Positions 27,819 through 37,729 of a stretch of DNA of 64,000 nt are shown piece after piece. Source of the stretch: Butyrivibrio sp. XPD2006 (GTDB lineage: Bacteria > Bacillota > Clostridia > Lachnospirales > Lachnospiraceae); assembly GCF_000420865.1 (NCBI RefSeq), contig NZ_ATVT01000015.1:1-64000 (forward strand), written 5' to 3'. Position 1 is the stretch's first letter, and each line of letters opens with the position of its first letter. The position numbers and the translations under genes are program-made. Under the pieces are notes generated by a model. It did not search any database, was not told the origin of the DNA, and saw only the letters and a list, made by a program, of their open reading frames with translations.

Positions 27819-28679
27819 TCAGCTCACGCGGTTAGAAAGCTGATACTGCTTGGGCGAGACGCCGATCTGATTTGAAAAACGTCTTGAAAAGCTGGAATAA
27901 TTGTTGTATCCCACCATGAAGCACACATCGTAGGGAGAATTGTTTTCCAGCAATAATTTTTGTGCAAGAGCAATTTTTTTTGCATTAATGTAATGTTTGA
28001 GAGAGTCTCCGGTAGCTTCGCTAAAGGCGCGGCTCAAGTGGTCGCTGCTGTAGTGAAGCTCTGTAGACATGGCATTTATAGTAATTTCGTCCGACAGATG
28101 TTTGTCGACGTACTCCAGCACTTTTGCCACAGCAACCGGCATAGTGCTGCTTTTTTTCTGGGGAGGAACATTCTCCGAGTATTTGCAGCTCAGGAGAAGA
28201 AACTCAGCAAGATAGGCCTTTGCAAGAATACTGTGGCCGTAGGCGTTGCTGTGAAGCGCCTCCTCAAGCTTTTTTGCAATGGAAACAAACTTGGGAATTG
28301 ATTCAACGGGTATGCGCAGGTGATTCATGTTCGCAGACTCTGTGCTCCTGAAGAGCGTGCTGAAATCAGTCTCTGCGTCGCCAAGGTTCCTAAGATACTC
28401 ATACTGAACATTGATGACGATCCTCTCATAACCGCTGACATCCTCGAGGTCAACGCCGTGGAACACCAGTGGACTTACAAAGAAAATATCCCCAGGCTGC
28501 ATTTTGAAGAGCTCGGGTTCCACCATCAGATTTACATCCCCTTTTAAGAAAAGAACAATTTCATAACCGTCGTGATTGTGAACAGTGCTGATATCAGTGG
28601 GATCTATGCGGGCTCTTTTATGCTCGCAGATGATCTCGCTGTCGATCACGGTATACGGGAAGTTCAGACACTTTTTCAT
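27819..28679 (-). CDS. AraC-family regulator (next to GH115)
   Basis: 286 residues. An N-terminal cupin-like sensor (about 20-115, TVHNHDGYEIVLFLKG and QPGDIFFVSPLVFHG) is followed by AraC double helix-turn-helix (about 180-282; LSRAFSEATGDSLKHYIN and VCFMVGYNNYSSFSRRF). Divergent from the GH115 gene (149 bases between starts) and convergent with GH67. It is only distantly like the regulator at 24842. GGAGAGG lies just before the ATG. It probably governs the GH115-transport-system-2 operon. Confidence 0.92.
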   Translation of the reverse strand: MKKCLNFPYTVIDSEIICEHKRARIDPTDISTVHNHDGYEIVLFLKGDVNLMVEPELFKMQPGDIFFVSPLVFHGVDLEDVSGYERIVINVQYEYLRNLGDAETDFSTLFRSTESANMNHLRIPVESIPKFVSIAKKLEEALHSNAYGHSILAKAYLAEFLLLSCKYSENVPPQKKSSTMPVAVAKVLEYVDKHLSDEITINAMSTELHYSSDHLSRAFSEATGDSLKHYINAKKIALAQKLLLENNSPYDVCFMVGYNNYSSFSRRFSNQIGVSPKQYQLSNRVS

Positions 28680-28828
28680 ACCTCTCCTTTACATGGGAAA
28701 AGAGCTTGTGCATTTTATATCGGAAAATGCAAAAAATATATGGTTTTTTGTGTATTTATATTAAAATCCCATGCCCTATGATTTATTTATAGCATTCAAA
28801 TGGGGAAACATCAACAAGCAAAAGTGAA

Positions 28829-31708
28829 ATGGTAAACCTGATGGGGGTAAAAGTGTCGAAGGTCAGTTTTGATAACAGGTTAATGTTCACTTACGAATCT
28901 AAATCTTTTCCCGGAGTCAATAAAGTAGCAGCTTTGGTAAGGCAGGACCTGTACCTGGTAACAGGGTTCCACGCAGGTGAGTACACAAGGGGATGTAAGT
29001 GCAAGAACCTGATAATCTACGGAACTGTCGACAAGAGCGATTACCTTGACGAACTGGAAGAAAGAGGTCTGATAGATTTAGAGGAAGTGAGAGGGAAGTG
29101 GGAAGTCTACAGCTTTCAGGTTATAGACAAGCCCCTGGATGGTGTTGAGCACGCTGTAGTCATCGCGGGAAGCGACAAGCGCGGAACCATTTACGGACTG
29201 TTTCATTTGTCCGAGCTTCTGGGCGTATCACCTCTTGTGAATTGGAATCACGTTTTACCCAAAAAGAAGAAAAATGTCTTTTTAACAGACGAAGTGAATA
29301 CAGTCAGTAAAGAGCCGTCTGTTAAGTACAGAGGATTTTTTATAAATGATGAATGGCCTGCTTTTGGAAACTGGGCCACAGAGCACTTTGGCGGAATAAA
29401 TGCCAAATGCTACGAGAGAGTTTTTGAACTGCTTCTTCGACTGAAGGGCAATTACTTATGGCCTGCAATGTGGGCATCGAACTTCAGCATGGACGGCCCG
29501 GGACTTGAGAGCGCAAGACTTGCGGATGAGTACGGTGTGGTGATGAGTACTTCCCACCACGAGCCATGCATGAGGAGCGGAGAGGAATACAGACTCCTGC
29601 GCGGAGAGAACTCGATCTACGGAGATGCCTGGGATTTCAGGGCTAACCGAGAGGGCATAATCCGTTTCTGGAGAGATGGACTTATAAGAAACAAGTCCTT
29701 TGAAAATGTAATAACCCTCGGAATGCGAGGCGAGAGAGACTCAAGGATCCTTGGGGATGAGGCTTCGCTCAAGGACAACATAGATCTGATAAGAGACGTA
29801 CTGAAAGTCCAGAATGAACTTATAAAAGAGACTGTCGATGATGATCTGAAAAACGTTCCGAGGCAGATAGTTCTTTTCTCAGAGGTGGAAGAATTCTTCT
29901 ACGGCGATGAGAAGACTAAAGGTCTTATGGGAGATCCGCTTCTTGATGACGTTACACTGATCCTCTCAGACAACAACGTCGGCTACACGAGAACACTTCC
30001 TACCAAAGAGATGATGGATCATCCCGGCGGATACGGAATGTACTATCACATGGATATGCACGGTGGACCGTATTCCTTTAAGTGGATCGGTGCCACATAC
30101 CTCCCGAGAGTGTGGGAGCAGATGACTCAGGCTTACGAATTCGGAGTAAGACAGATATGGGTCACAAACGTTGGAGATATAGGCACTCAGGAGCTTGGTT
30201 TATCTTACTTCCTAGACCTTGCTTACGATATAGATAAGTGGGGCGGCACAGATGCCGGCATCACTTTGGAGTATGTAAATGAGTGGGCTGAGAGGCAGTT
30301 TGGTGGTATGCTTCCTCTCTCCGGAAGAAACAAAGCAAAAAAGATCCTGTGGGATTATACGGGGCTTCTTGAAAAGAGACGCCACGAGATCATGAACACA
30401 TGGGTTTACCACCCGCTTCATTTCGGAGAGGCCGACAGGATACTCGCGGTAAGCGATGAGATCCTTAAGGAATCCGCAGCACTCAAAAAGAGAATAACAG
30501 ATGAAAACTTATCTGCTTTCATATCTCTTTTGTATTACCCGGCATGCGGAACAGCCAATCTGATGAAGATGTGGATACTTGCAGGCAGAAATGAACTGTT
30601 TGCGTATCAGAACCGAATTGAAGCCAATGATGTGGCAGAGGACCTGGACAAATGTGTAAAAGAGGATGCGCGTCTGATCGATGAATACGAAGAGGTGGAC
30701 GGCGGCTTCTACAAAGGCTTTGGCAGATCGGAGCATGTAGGCTTTATCAACTGGAATGAGGAGGATAACAGATATCCCATGAGGCATCTTGTATACGGTG
30801 CAAATTCACCAAGGATGCTGGTTTCCAGAGCAGATGATGAGAATTACATGACAGGCCTTGAGTGGTGCGACAGACCTCAGACCTGGAGCGATATGCTAAG
30901 ACCTGATGTGGACAGGATCGAATTTGACCTCATCAGCGGAAGCGAGATTCCATACAGGTACAAGATCAGTACAGATTGCAGCTGGCTTGAATTCTCCTGC
31001 ACAGAAGGAGAGGTTTCTGTGAGGGAGCGGATCACATTAACTGTGAATAAAGCTCTTTTGTCAGAGAAAATAACAGGCACCTTCCTGGTGGAAGGCATTG
31101 GAATCGGAAGCGCACATGTAACGGTTGAAGCAGCACCTGCAGACGCGCCGGAGAAACTCTTTATAGAAAACGACGGATATATCTGCATGGAAGCTGAGCA
31201 CTTTTTGGAGAGCAAGGACACCAAAAAGGGTGGATTCAAGATTCTTTCTCCTTATGGGAGAAGCGGAAGCGCCATCAAGGTATTCCCGGTCACAGCAGAT
31301 TTCTATCAGGAGAAAAAAAGACCTGAAGTGACATACAGGTTCCTGGCTGATGAGGACGGTGAGTATGATGTCACCTTTGACCTGGCGCCGACAACACCGG
31401 TTACCTTTAAGCCGGAGCAGTACATCGGATACGCGGTAAACGGTGGCAAGATCAGGATCATCAACACAGTCAGAAATCCTGACATTCAGTTTTTCTTCAG
31501 CCCTCAGTGGAGGGAGGAAGCCAGAGACAGTGTCAAGAAGGTCACAGATACCGTAAAGCTTGTCAAAGGGGAGAATGAACTTAAGTTTTACGGAATGAGC
31601 CCGGGCATTGTCCTTGAGAGAATTTTATTAGTAAGAAAAGGAATCACAATCCCGAAGTCCTATCTTGGACCGAAGGAAAGTTATATCAGGGGATTAGAGG
31701 AGGAATGA
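28829..31708 (+). CDS. GH115 alpha-glucuronidase
   Basis: Removes (4-O-methyl)glucuronic acid from internal as well as terminal xylose units. 959 residues, no signal peptide. Recognised from the GH115 signatures GFFINDEWPAFGNWATEHFG (169-188), NYLWPAMWASNFSM (208-221), STSHHEPCMRSGEEY and ITLGMRGERDS. The C-terminal about 200 residues form beta-rich domains (starting near EAEHFLES), as in characterised members. The exact start is uncertain: neither the ATG at 28829 nor the one at 28841 has a clear ribosome site. The first permease gene of transport system 2 begins one base after its stop, so uptake and debranching are made together. Confidence 0.93.
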   Translation: MVNLMGVKVSKVSFDNRLMFTYESKSFPGVNKVAALVRQDLYLVTGFHAGEYTRGCKCKNLIIYGTVDKSDYLDELEERGLIDLEEVRGKWEVYSFQVIDKPLDGVEHAVVIAGSDKRGTIYGLFHLSELLGVSPLVNWNHVLPKKKKNVFLTDEVNTVSKEPSVKYRGFFINDEWPAFGNWATEHFGGINAKCYERVFELLLRLKGNYLWPAMWASNFSMDGPGLESARLADEYGVVMSTSHHEPCMRSGEEYRLLRGENSIYGDAWDFRANREGIIRFWRDGLIRNKSFENVITLGMRGERDSRILGDEASLKDNIDLIRDVLKVQNELIKETVDDDLKNVPRQIVLFSEVEEFFYGDEKTKGLMGDPLLDDVTLILSDNNVGYTRTLPTKEMMDHPGGYGMYYHMDMHGGPYSFKWIGATYLPRVWEQMTQAYEFGVRQIWVTNVGDIGTQELGLSYFLDLAYDIDKWGGTDAGITLEYVNEWAERQFGGMLPLSGRNKAKKILWDYTGLLEKRRHEIMNTWVYHPLHFGEADRILAVSDEILKESAALKKRITDENLSAFISLLYYPACGTANLMKMWILAGRNELFAYQNRIEANDVAEDLDKCVKEDARLIDEYEEVDGGFYKGFGRSEHVGFINWNEEDNRYPMRHLVYGANSPRMLVSRADDENYMTGLEWCDRPQTWSDMLRPDVDRIEFDLISGSEIPYRYKISTDCSWLEFSCTEGEVSVRERITLTVNKALLSEKITGTFLVEGIGIGSAHVTVEAAPADAPEKLFIENDGYICMEAEHFLESKDTKKGGFKILSPYGRSGSAIKVFPVTADFYQEKKRPEVTYRFLADEDGEYDVTFDLAPTTPVTFKPEQYIGYAVNGGKIRIINTVRNPDIQFFFSPQWREEARDSVKKVTDTVKLVKGENELKFYGMSPGIVLERILLVRKGITIPKSYLGPKESYIRGLEEE

Positions 31709-31709
31709 A

Positions 31710-32651
31710 ATGAGTAAGCAAACAAACACCGCTCGGAAGGTCGATGCCGGTGTCTATCTGAAAAAGTACTGGCAACTTTATGCAATGTTGTTTTTGCCGC
31801 TGCTGTATCTTTTGATATTCAAGTATGCGCCAATGATCTATGTTCAGATCGCATTCAAGAAATACTCTCTTGTAGAGAGCGTATGGAAACTGCCTATAGC
31901 AGCCAACCATGGTTTTGAGTATTTCATCAAGGCGTTCAAGAACAATGATTTCAGATATGCACTTCGCAATACACTGACACTGAATCTGCTTGATCTGTTC
32001 TTCGGATTCCCTGCACCGATCATATTCGCACTTATTCTTAACGAATTGTGCTTCCAGCGTTACAAGAAGGTTGTGCAGACAATTGCTTATATGCCTCACT
32101 TCCTTTCATGGGTCATCATCTACAGCTTGGCTCTGCAGCTCCTTGCACCCAATGACGGACTTGTAAACATGGTCATCATGAAGATGGGCGGATCATCAAT
32201 ACCGTTCCTCAATGATGCAGCTCACTGGATCGGAAGTTACATCGGATTCGGTATCTGGCAGAACTTTGGATGGGGATCAATCGTATATCTTGCATCAATC
32301 GCAGGTATCAACCCTGAGCTTTACGAGGCGGCAGCCGTTGACGGAGCCGGAAGATTCAGAAAGATGTGGCATATCACTCTTCCCGGAATCAAGCCAACCA
32401 TCGTGGTACTGCTTATCATGAACCTCGGTAATATCCTTGGCGGCGGATTTGACAGACCTTTCGCATTCCAGAACAACCTCGTAATGAAGGTTGCCGATGT
32501 TATTGCAACTTATGTATATCGTGTAGGTATTAAGGGACTTCAGTTCTCACTGACCACAGCTGTCGGACTTTTCCAGTCGGTTGTTGGTGTGTTCTTCCTG
32601 CTGATGGCAAACTTTATCTCTCGTAAACTTGGCGAGAGAGGAATCTGGTAA
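31710..32651 (+). CDS. sugar ABC transporter permease, LplB type (system 2)
   Basis: 313 residues, six helices, EAA loop LYEAAAVDGAGRFRKMWHITLPG. The start is one base after the GH115 stop, with GAGGAGG inside the GH115 end acting as the ribosome site. Second of two LplB-type permeases in the locus. Forms the membrane channel with the following gene. Ligand is inferred to be glucuronoxylo-oligosaccharide from the adjacent GH115. Confidence 0.94.
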   Translation: MSKQTNTARKVDAGVYLKKYWQLYAMLFLPLLYLLIFKYAPMIYVQIAFKKYSLVESVWKLPIAANHGFEYFIKAFKNNDFRYALRNTLTLNLLDLFFGFPAPIIFALILNELCFQRYKKVVQTIAYMPHFLSWVIIYSLALQLLAPNDGLVNMVIMKMGGSSIPFLNDAAHWIGSYIGFGIWQNFGWGSIVYLASIAGINPELYEAAAVDGAGRFRKMWHITLPGIKPTIVVLLIMNLGNILGGGFDRPFAFQNNLVMKVADVIATYVYRVGIKGLQFSLTTAVGLFQSVVGVFFLLMANFISRKLGERGIW

Positions 32652-32666
32652 GGGAGGACAAAAGAG

Positions 32667-33539
32667 ATGAAAGTAAAATCAACTACAGATAAAATCTGGG
32701 ACTGGGTGTTCGTGGTGTTCTGCCTGCTGGTGAGCCTTATCTGCGTAATTCCCATGATCAACCTTCTTGCCAAGTCACTGAGCGGAACTGATTTCCTGGT
32801 AAGAAATGAAGTATATCTTTTACCTAAGGGCCTTAACTTCAATGCATACGGAACTGTACTTAAGGATCCCAAGTATATAAGAGCATTTGTGTGGACCGTA
32901 TTTCTTACAATTGTCTGCACAATCGCATCTCTGACAATGACAACACTTTGTGCTTATCCCCTTATTTTTGAGCACCTCAAGGGAAGAAAAGCAATTAACA
33001 TCTTTATAACCATTACAATGTTCTTCAATGCAGGAACAATACCGAACTACCTGCTGATGCAAAAGCTTCACCTGCTCAGCAACCCGCTGGTTCTGATCAT
33101 ACCCGGCGTACTCAGTGTCTACAACATGATCATCATGAGGAGTTTCTTCTATGGAATTCCTGACAGCTTGAGAGAGTCGGCCGAGATTGACGGAGCAAGC
33201 CTTTTCAGGATTTTGATGAGCATTTACCTGCCGCTTTCAAAGCCTGTTATGGCAACACTTGCACTGTTCTATGCGGTAGGAAGATGGAATGGTTACTCAG
33301 ATGCCCTGATGTACATGAGAGATGACAGATTCTACACACTGCAGCTCCTTCTGTACAACATCATCAACAATATTAACCAGGTAGAGGTTGCTACACAGGA
33401 GGGCTTCTCAGCTCCCGGACTTGCAGCATCCTTAAAGGCAGCGATCGTAATGTTCTCAACAATACCGATCCTGTGCATTTATCCGTTCCTTCAGAAATAC
33501 TTCATCCATGGTGTTACATTGGGTGCAGTAAAAGAGTAA
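32667..33539 (+). CDS. sugar ABC transporter permease, LplC/YtcP type (system 2)
   Basis: 290 residues, six helices, EAA loop LRESAEIDGASLFRILMSIYLPLSKP, C-terminus GVTLGAVKE. Starts 15 bases after its partner with GGGAGG upstream. Together with the previous gene and the following lipoprotein it makes a complete importer apart from the ATPase. Confidence 0.94.
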   Translation: MKVKSTTDKIWDWVFVVFCLLVSLICVIPMINLLAKSLSGTDFLVRNEVYLLPKGLNFNAYGTVLKDPKYIRAFVWTVFLTIVCTIASLTMTTLCAYPLIFEHLKGRKAINIFITITMFFNAGTIPNYLLMQKLHLLSNPLVLIIPGVLSVYNMIIMRSFFYGIPDSLRESAEIDGASLFRILMSIYLPLSKPVMATLALFYAVGRWNGYSDALMYMRDDRFYTLQLLLYNIINNINQVEVATQEGFSAPGLAASLKAAIVMFSTIPILCIYPFLQKYFIHGVTLGAVKE

Positions 33540-33601
33540 GAACCTATTTAAAGTTGGTAGTAATTAATTAATTTCACATATAAAAATATGGAGGTAGAGT
33601 T

Positions 33602-35323
33602 ATGAAGAAAAAGGTATTATCTATGTTTCTTGCATCTGCAATGGCTCTTTCAATAGTTGCCTGCGGATCATCAAACGGTGGGGCAACCACAGAGACACCT
33701 GCAGCAACTACAGAAACACCTGCTGCAACAACAGAGACACAGGCTGAGGCACCTGCTGCAGAGCCTGAGACAGCATCAGAGCTTACAGACGGTAAGTTCG
33801 CTGACACAAGAAAGATCACAGTAGAGATCTACGACAGAGGAAATGACGGCGGTTCAGATCCTGAGAACAACATGTACACAGAGTACATCAAAAAGGGAAT
33901 GCTCGAGGAGCACAACGTAGAAGTTACTTTCAAGAAGGTTCCGAGATGGACAGAGGTTGATGATATCAACAACCTTCTTGCAGCAGGAGAGGCTCCTGAT
34001 ATCTGCGTAACTTACAGCTATCCTACAGTTCTTACATACGCTCAGATGGGCGGTGTTATCGATCTTCAGGACCTCATTGAGCAGTACAAGGCTGATACAC
34101 CTAACCTTTGGAACTGGCTTGGCGAGCAGAACATGCTTTGGGACAAGGATCCTAAGACAGGTGAGGTTTGGGCACTTGAAGGAAGACGTGCTGAGCAGCA
34201 GAGAATTGTTACTTTCGTTCGTCAGGACTGGCTTGATAAGCTTAACATGAAGGCTCCTACAACAACTCAGGAGTTCGAGGACATGCTCGTTGCATTCAGA
34301 GACAATGCTGATACTCTTCTTGGAAGCGATGCTTCTAAGATGGTTCCTTTCTCAACAAGCTATGATATAGGCTGGAGAGCATCTAACATCATCACATCAT
34401 TCATGGATCCTAAGATCACAGACAAAGAATACTACATCAACGGATTCGATGACAGAGCTGTTACACAGGCTGCAACAAAGGATGCTGTCAAGCTCCTCAA
34501 CAAGTGGTATAACGATAACCTCATGTGGAAGGATTTCGCTCTTTACGGAAGCGGAGACACAACTGAGGATGATATGATTAAGGCCGGCTATGTTGGCGCA
34601 TTCCAGCACAACTGGGATTATGTATTCAGAAACGGTGAAGATTCAATCAACTCTAACCTTCAGAGAAACGTTGGTCCTGATGCTAAGTTCGTAGCAGTTG
34701 ACTGCTTCCAGAACGCAGACGGCAAGTATGCTAAGTGGCTTTACTCTTCAGCAGGTGACAGAAAGCTCTTCTTCCCTACAACAAACACAGAGCCTCTTGC
34801 ATCTCTTCTTTACCTTGACTTCATTTCAAAGCCTGAGACAATCAAGTATCTCCAGGCAGGTGAAGAGGGCGTTACACACGAAGTTCTTGAGAGTGGTGCT
34901 ATCCAGATCATCGCAGCAGAAGGCGATGCTATCCAGAACTCAGGTAAGAACATTGACTACACAATCACATGTAACGGAACATACTTCGGCGATCAGAAGC
35001 TTGCTGACCTTTCAATCGCATATGGTTATGCAGGACAGGATCCTGAGCTTGTAAGCGCTGCTGACAAGATTTCAAAGGCTGACGGACTTGAGCCTAAGAA
35101 CGTTAACGTTGGTGTTATCGAGGCTGAGGCAGGTGTAGGTGATACACTTTCAGCTAAGAGAGATCAGGTTTACGATCAGGCTGTAGTTGCTTCAACTGCT
35201 GACTTTGATTCAGTTTGGGAAGCAGGTCTTGCTGATTACCTTTCAGCAGGTGGACAGGCTATCATCGACGAGAGAACAGCTAAGTGGGCTGAGTACTTCG
35301 GCGATGCAGATATGCTTCCATAA
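33602..35323 (+). CDS. extracellular sugar-binding lipoprotein of ABC importer (system 2)
   Basis: 573 residues. The signal peptide MKKKVLSMFLASAMALSIVACG ends in a lipobox (IVAC, Cys21), then a Thr/Ala/Glu-rich linker with the repeat ATTETPA (about 27-60) tethers the binding domain to the membrane. It differs from the system 1 binding protein over most of its length, so the two importers probably take different oligosaccharides. GGAGG lies 7 nt before the ATG. A terminator follows. Confidence 0.94.
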   Translation: MKKKVLSMFLASAMALSIVACGSSNGGATTETPAATTETPAATTETQAEAPAAEPETASELTDGKFADTRKITVEIYDRGNDGGSDPENNMYTEYIKKGMLEEHNVEVTFKKVPRWTEVDDINNLLAAGEAPDICVTYSYPTVLTYAQMGGVIDLQDLIEQYKADTPNLWNWLGEQNMLWDKDPKTGEVWALEGRRAEQQRIVTFVRQDWLDKLNMKAPTTTQEFEDMLVAFRDNADTLLGSDASKMVPFSTSYDIGWRASNIITSFMDPKITDKEYYINGFDDRAVTQAATKDAVKLLNKWYNDNLMWKDFALYGSGDTTEDDMIKAGYVGAFQHNWDYVFRNGEDSINSNLQRNVGPDAKFVAVDCFQNADGKYAKWLYSSAGDRKLFFPTTNTEPLASLLYLDFISKPETIKYLQAGEEGVTHEVLESGAIQIIAAEGDAIQNSGKNIDYTITCNGTYFGDQKLADLSIAYGYAGQDPELVSAADKISKADGLEPKNVNVGVIEAEAGVGDTLSAKRDQVYDQAVVASTADFDSVWEAGLADYLSAGGQAIIDERTAKWAEYFGDADMLP

Positions 35324-35337
35324 TATTGGATATAACA

Positions 35338-35370
35338 GAGGCTGCGCCTTCGGGCACAGCCTCGTTTTTA
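35338..35370 (+). terminator. terminator of the GH115-transport operon
   Basis: GAGGCTG (35338-35344) and CAGCCTC (35357-35363) pair around a GCC-TTCG-GGC tetraloop stem, followed by GTTTTTATTT. Confidence 0.88.
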
Positions 35371-35473
35371 TTTAGTGAGTACTTGGCAAGATGTGGTGAG
35401 AAATTTGGTATCGCTCACATTAGAATTGAATATGTAAAGCTAACTGAAAATTTATTGATTTGAGGGATTACTT

Positions 35474-37591
35474 ATGAACAGAGAAGAAGCAAGAAAAAGG
35501 GCAAAAGAGCTTGTTGCCAAGATGACGGTTGAAGAGAAGGCATCACAGCTCAGGTATGATTCACCCGCCATAGACAGACTTGGAGTTCCTGCATATAACT
35601 GGTGGAATGAAGCTCTTCACGGCGTTGCAAGAGCCGGCACAGCTACTATGTTTCCACAGGCAATTGCCTTGGCAGCAGCTTTCGATAAGGATCTTATGAA
35701 AGAGGTCGGAGAGGTTATTGCTGAGGAAGGCAGAGCCAAATACAACGAGCAGTCCAAGAGAGGTGACAGAGATATATACAAGGGACTTACCTTCTGGTCA
35801 CCCAATGTAAATATTTTCCGTGATCCGAGATGGGGACGCGGACATGAGACTTATGGAGAAGATCCGTACCTTACAGGTACTCTTGCAGTTCCTTTTATAA
35901 AGGGAATACAGGGGGACGGAGAGTACATGAAGGCAGCAGCCTGTGCCAAGCACTTTGCTGTACATTCAGGACCTGAGGCTGACAGACATTTCTTTGATGC
36001 CAAGGCAAGCAAGAAGGATCTTGAAGAGACATACCTTCCTGCATTTGAGGCCTGCGTAAAAGAGGGAAATGTTGAGGCTGTCATGGGTGCTTACAACAGA
36101 ACCAACGGAGAACCCTGCTGCGCCAACAAGCCGCTTATGGTTGACCTCTTAAGAGGCAAGTGGGGCTTTGAGGGACATTTCGTATCTGACTGCTGGGCAG
36201 TGAGAGATTTCCACGAGAATCACAAGGTTACAGCAACCCCTGAGGAATCAGTTCAGCTGGCTCTTGAGATGGGATGCGATGTGAACTGCGGATGCACATA
36301 CCAGAAGATGATGAACGCATACAGAGCAGGACTCATCACTGAGGAGCAGATAACAGAGTCTGCAGTAAGACTCTTTACAACAAGATTCCTTCTTGGAATG
36401 TTTGACAAGACCGAGTACGACAACATTCCATTCACTGTTGTTGAGTGCGATGAGCACCAGAAGGTTGCAAGCAAGGCTGCAGCAGAGAGTATTGTTCTTC
36501 TCAAGAATGACGGTATTCTTCCTCTTAATAAAAAAGAGCTTAAGACCATCGGTGTGGTTGGACCAAATGCCGATTCCAGAATAGCTCTTCAGGGTAACTA
36601 CCATGGAACATCCTCCAGATTTGTTACCGTACTTGAGGGAATTGAGGATAAGGTTGCAGGAGATGCAAGAGTTCTTTATTCAGAAGGCTGTGATCTCTGG
36701 AAGCCAAATCTCAGTAATCTCTCAGATCAGGATTATCCTGACAGACTCTCTGAAGTTCAGACCATTGCTGACTACTCAGATGTTATGGTAGTTGTAGTCG
36801 GACTTGATGAGAATCTTGAGGGTGAGGAAGGTGATGCAGGCAACCAGTTTGCATCAGGAGACAAGATCAATCTTGAGCTTCCTATTCCTCAGAGACAGCT
36901 CCTTAATTCAGTCCTTGACTGTGGCAAGCCTACAATTGTCATCAACATGTCAGGTAGCTCCATCAACCTCGGAGTAGCACAGGATAAGGCAGCTGCAGTT
37001 ATCCAGGCATGGTATCCCGGAGCAAAGGGCGGAAGAGATGTCGCTGATATCCTCTTCGGAGACGTATCACCATCAGGCAAACTTCCTGTAACCTTCTATG
37101 CTAATTCAGACGATCTTCCTGACTTCAGGGATTACTCCATGAAGAACAGGACTTACAGATACTTCGAGGGAACACCTCTTTATCCATTCGGATACGGACT
37201 TACATACGGAAAGTGCGTTGCCAAGGATATGAAGGTTGAGACTCTTACTAAGGACGGAGAGTTCGACGGAGCAAACGTTGAAGTAACCGTTGCCAACGAA
37301 GGATGCACAGATACTGATGATGTACTTCAGATCTATATCAAGGACACAGGCTTTGAGCTTGCGATTCCTCATCCTGCACTTTCAGGTTTTGAGCGAGTAA
37401 ATCTTAAGGCAGGCGAGGAAAAGAAGGTAACCGTAAGGGTTGCAGCCAAGGCGTTTACTTCAGTAGACAACGAAGGCGAGCGAAAGCTCTTTTCACACAG
37501 TTTCAAAGTTTATGCCGGCATGAATCAGCCCGATAAGAGATCGGAAGAACTCACCGGAGTAAAATGCATCGAACAAGATGTACAGATTTGA
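35474..37591 (+). CDS. GH3 beta-xylosidase
   Basis: Releases xylose from the non-reducing end of xylo-oligosaccharides. 705 residues, no signal peptide. The (beta/alpha)8 domain carries the substrate-binding KHF (159-161) and nucleophile Asp239 in FVSDCWAV. The second alpha/beta sandwich is at about 330-560 and the C-terminal FnIII-like domain follows (YRYFEGTPLYPFGYGLTYG onwards). GH3 members of this subfamily include beta-xylosidases and beta-glucosidases; the xylose choice follows from xylB just downstream. It has its own upstream region after a terminator. Confidence 0.9.
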   Translation: MNREEARKRAKELVAKMTVEEKASQLRYDSPAIDRLGVPAYNWWNEALHGVARAGTATMFPQAIALAAAFDKDLMKEVGEVIAEEGRAKYNEQSKRGDRDIYKGLTFWSPNVNIFRDPRWGRGHETYGEDPYLTGTLAVPFIKGIQGDGEYMKAAACAKHFAVHSGPEADRHFFDAKASKKDLEETYLPAFEACVKEGNVEAVMGAYNRTNGEPCCANKPLMVDLLRGKWGFEGHFVSDCWAVRDFHENHKVTATPEESVQLALEMGCDVNCGCTYQKMMNAYRAGLITEEQITESAVRLFTTRFLLGMFDKTEYDNIPFTVVECDEHQKVASKAAAESIVLLKNDGILPLNKKELKTIGVVGPNADSRIALQGNYHGTSSRFVTVLEGIEDKVAGDARVLYSEGCDLWKPNLSNLSDQDYPDRLSEVQTIADYSDVMVVVVGLDENLEGEEGDAGNQFASGDKINLELPIPQRQLLNSVLDCGKPTIVINMSGSSINLGVAQDKAAAVIQAWYPGAKGGRDVADILFGDVSPSGKLPVTFYANSDDLPDFRDYSMKNRTYRYFEGTPLYPFGYGLTYGKCVAKDMKVETLTKDGEFDGANVEVTVANEGCTDTDDVLQIYIKDTGFELAIPHPALSGFERVNLKAGEEKKVTVRVAAKAFTSVDNEGERKLFSHSFKVYAGMNQPDKRSEELTGVKCIEQDVQI

Positions 37592-37729
37592 AGAAATTAG
37601 AATACAAGCATGGTGAAATTGAATAGAAATAGCGCTGTTTTTTCTGCAAATTTGTAACGTTGTATTTTAAGTTGTATTATTATATATTTTTTTTGAGCAC
37701 GCAATTTATGCGTGGGATGGGAGAAAAGT

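Noticed and set aside
28829..28841. Firm choice of GH115 start
   Set aside because: Neither ATG has a convincing ribosome site, so the upstream one was kept with the doubt noted.
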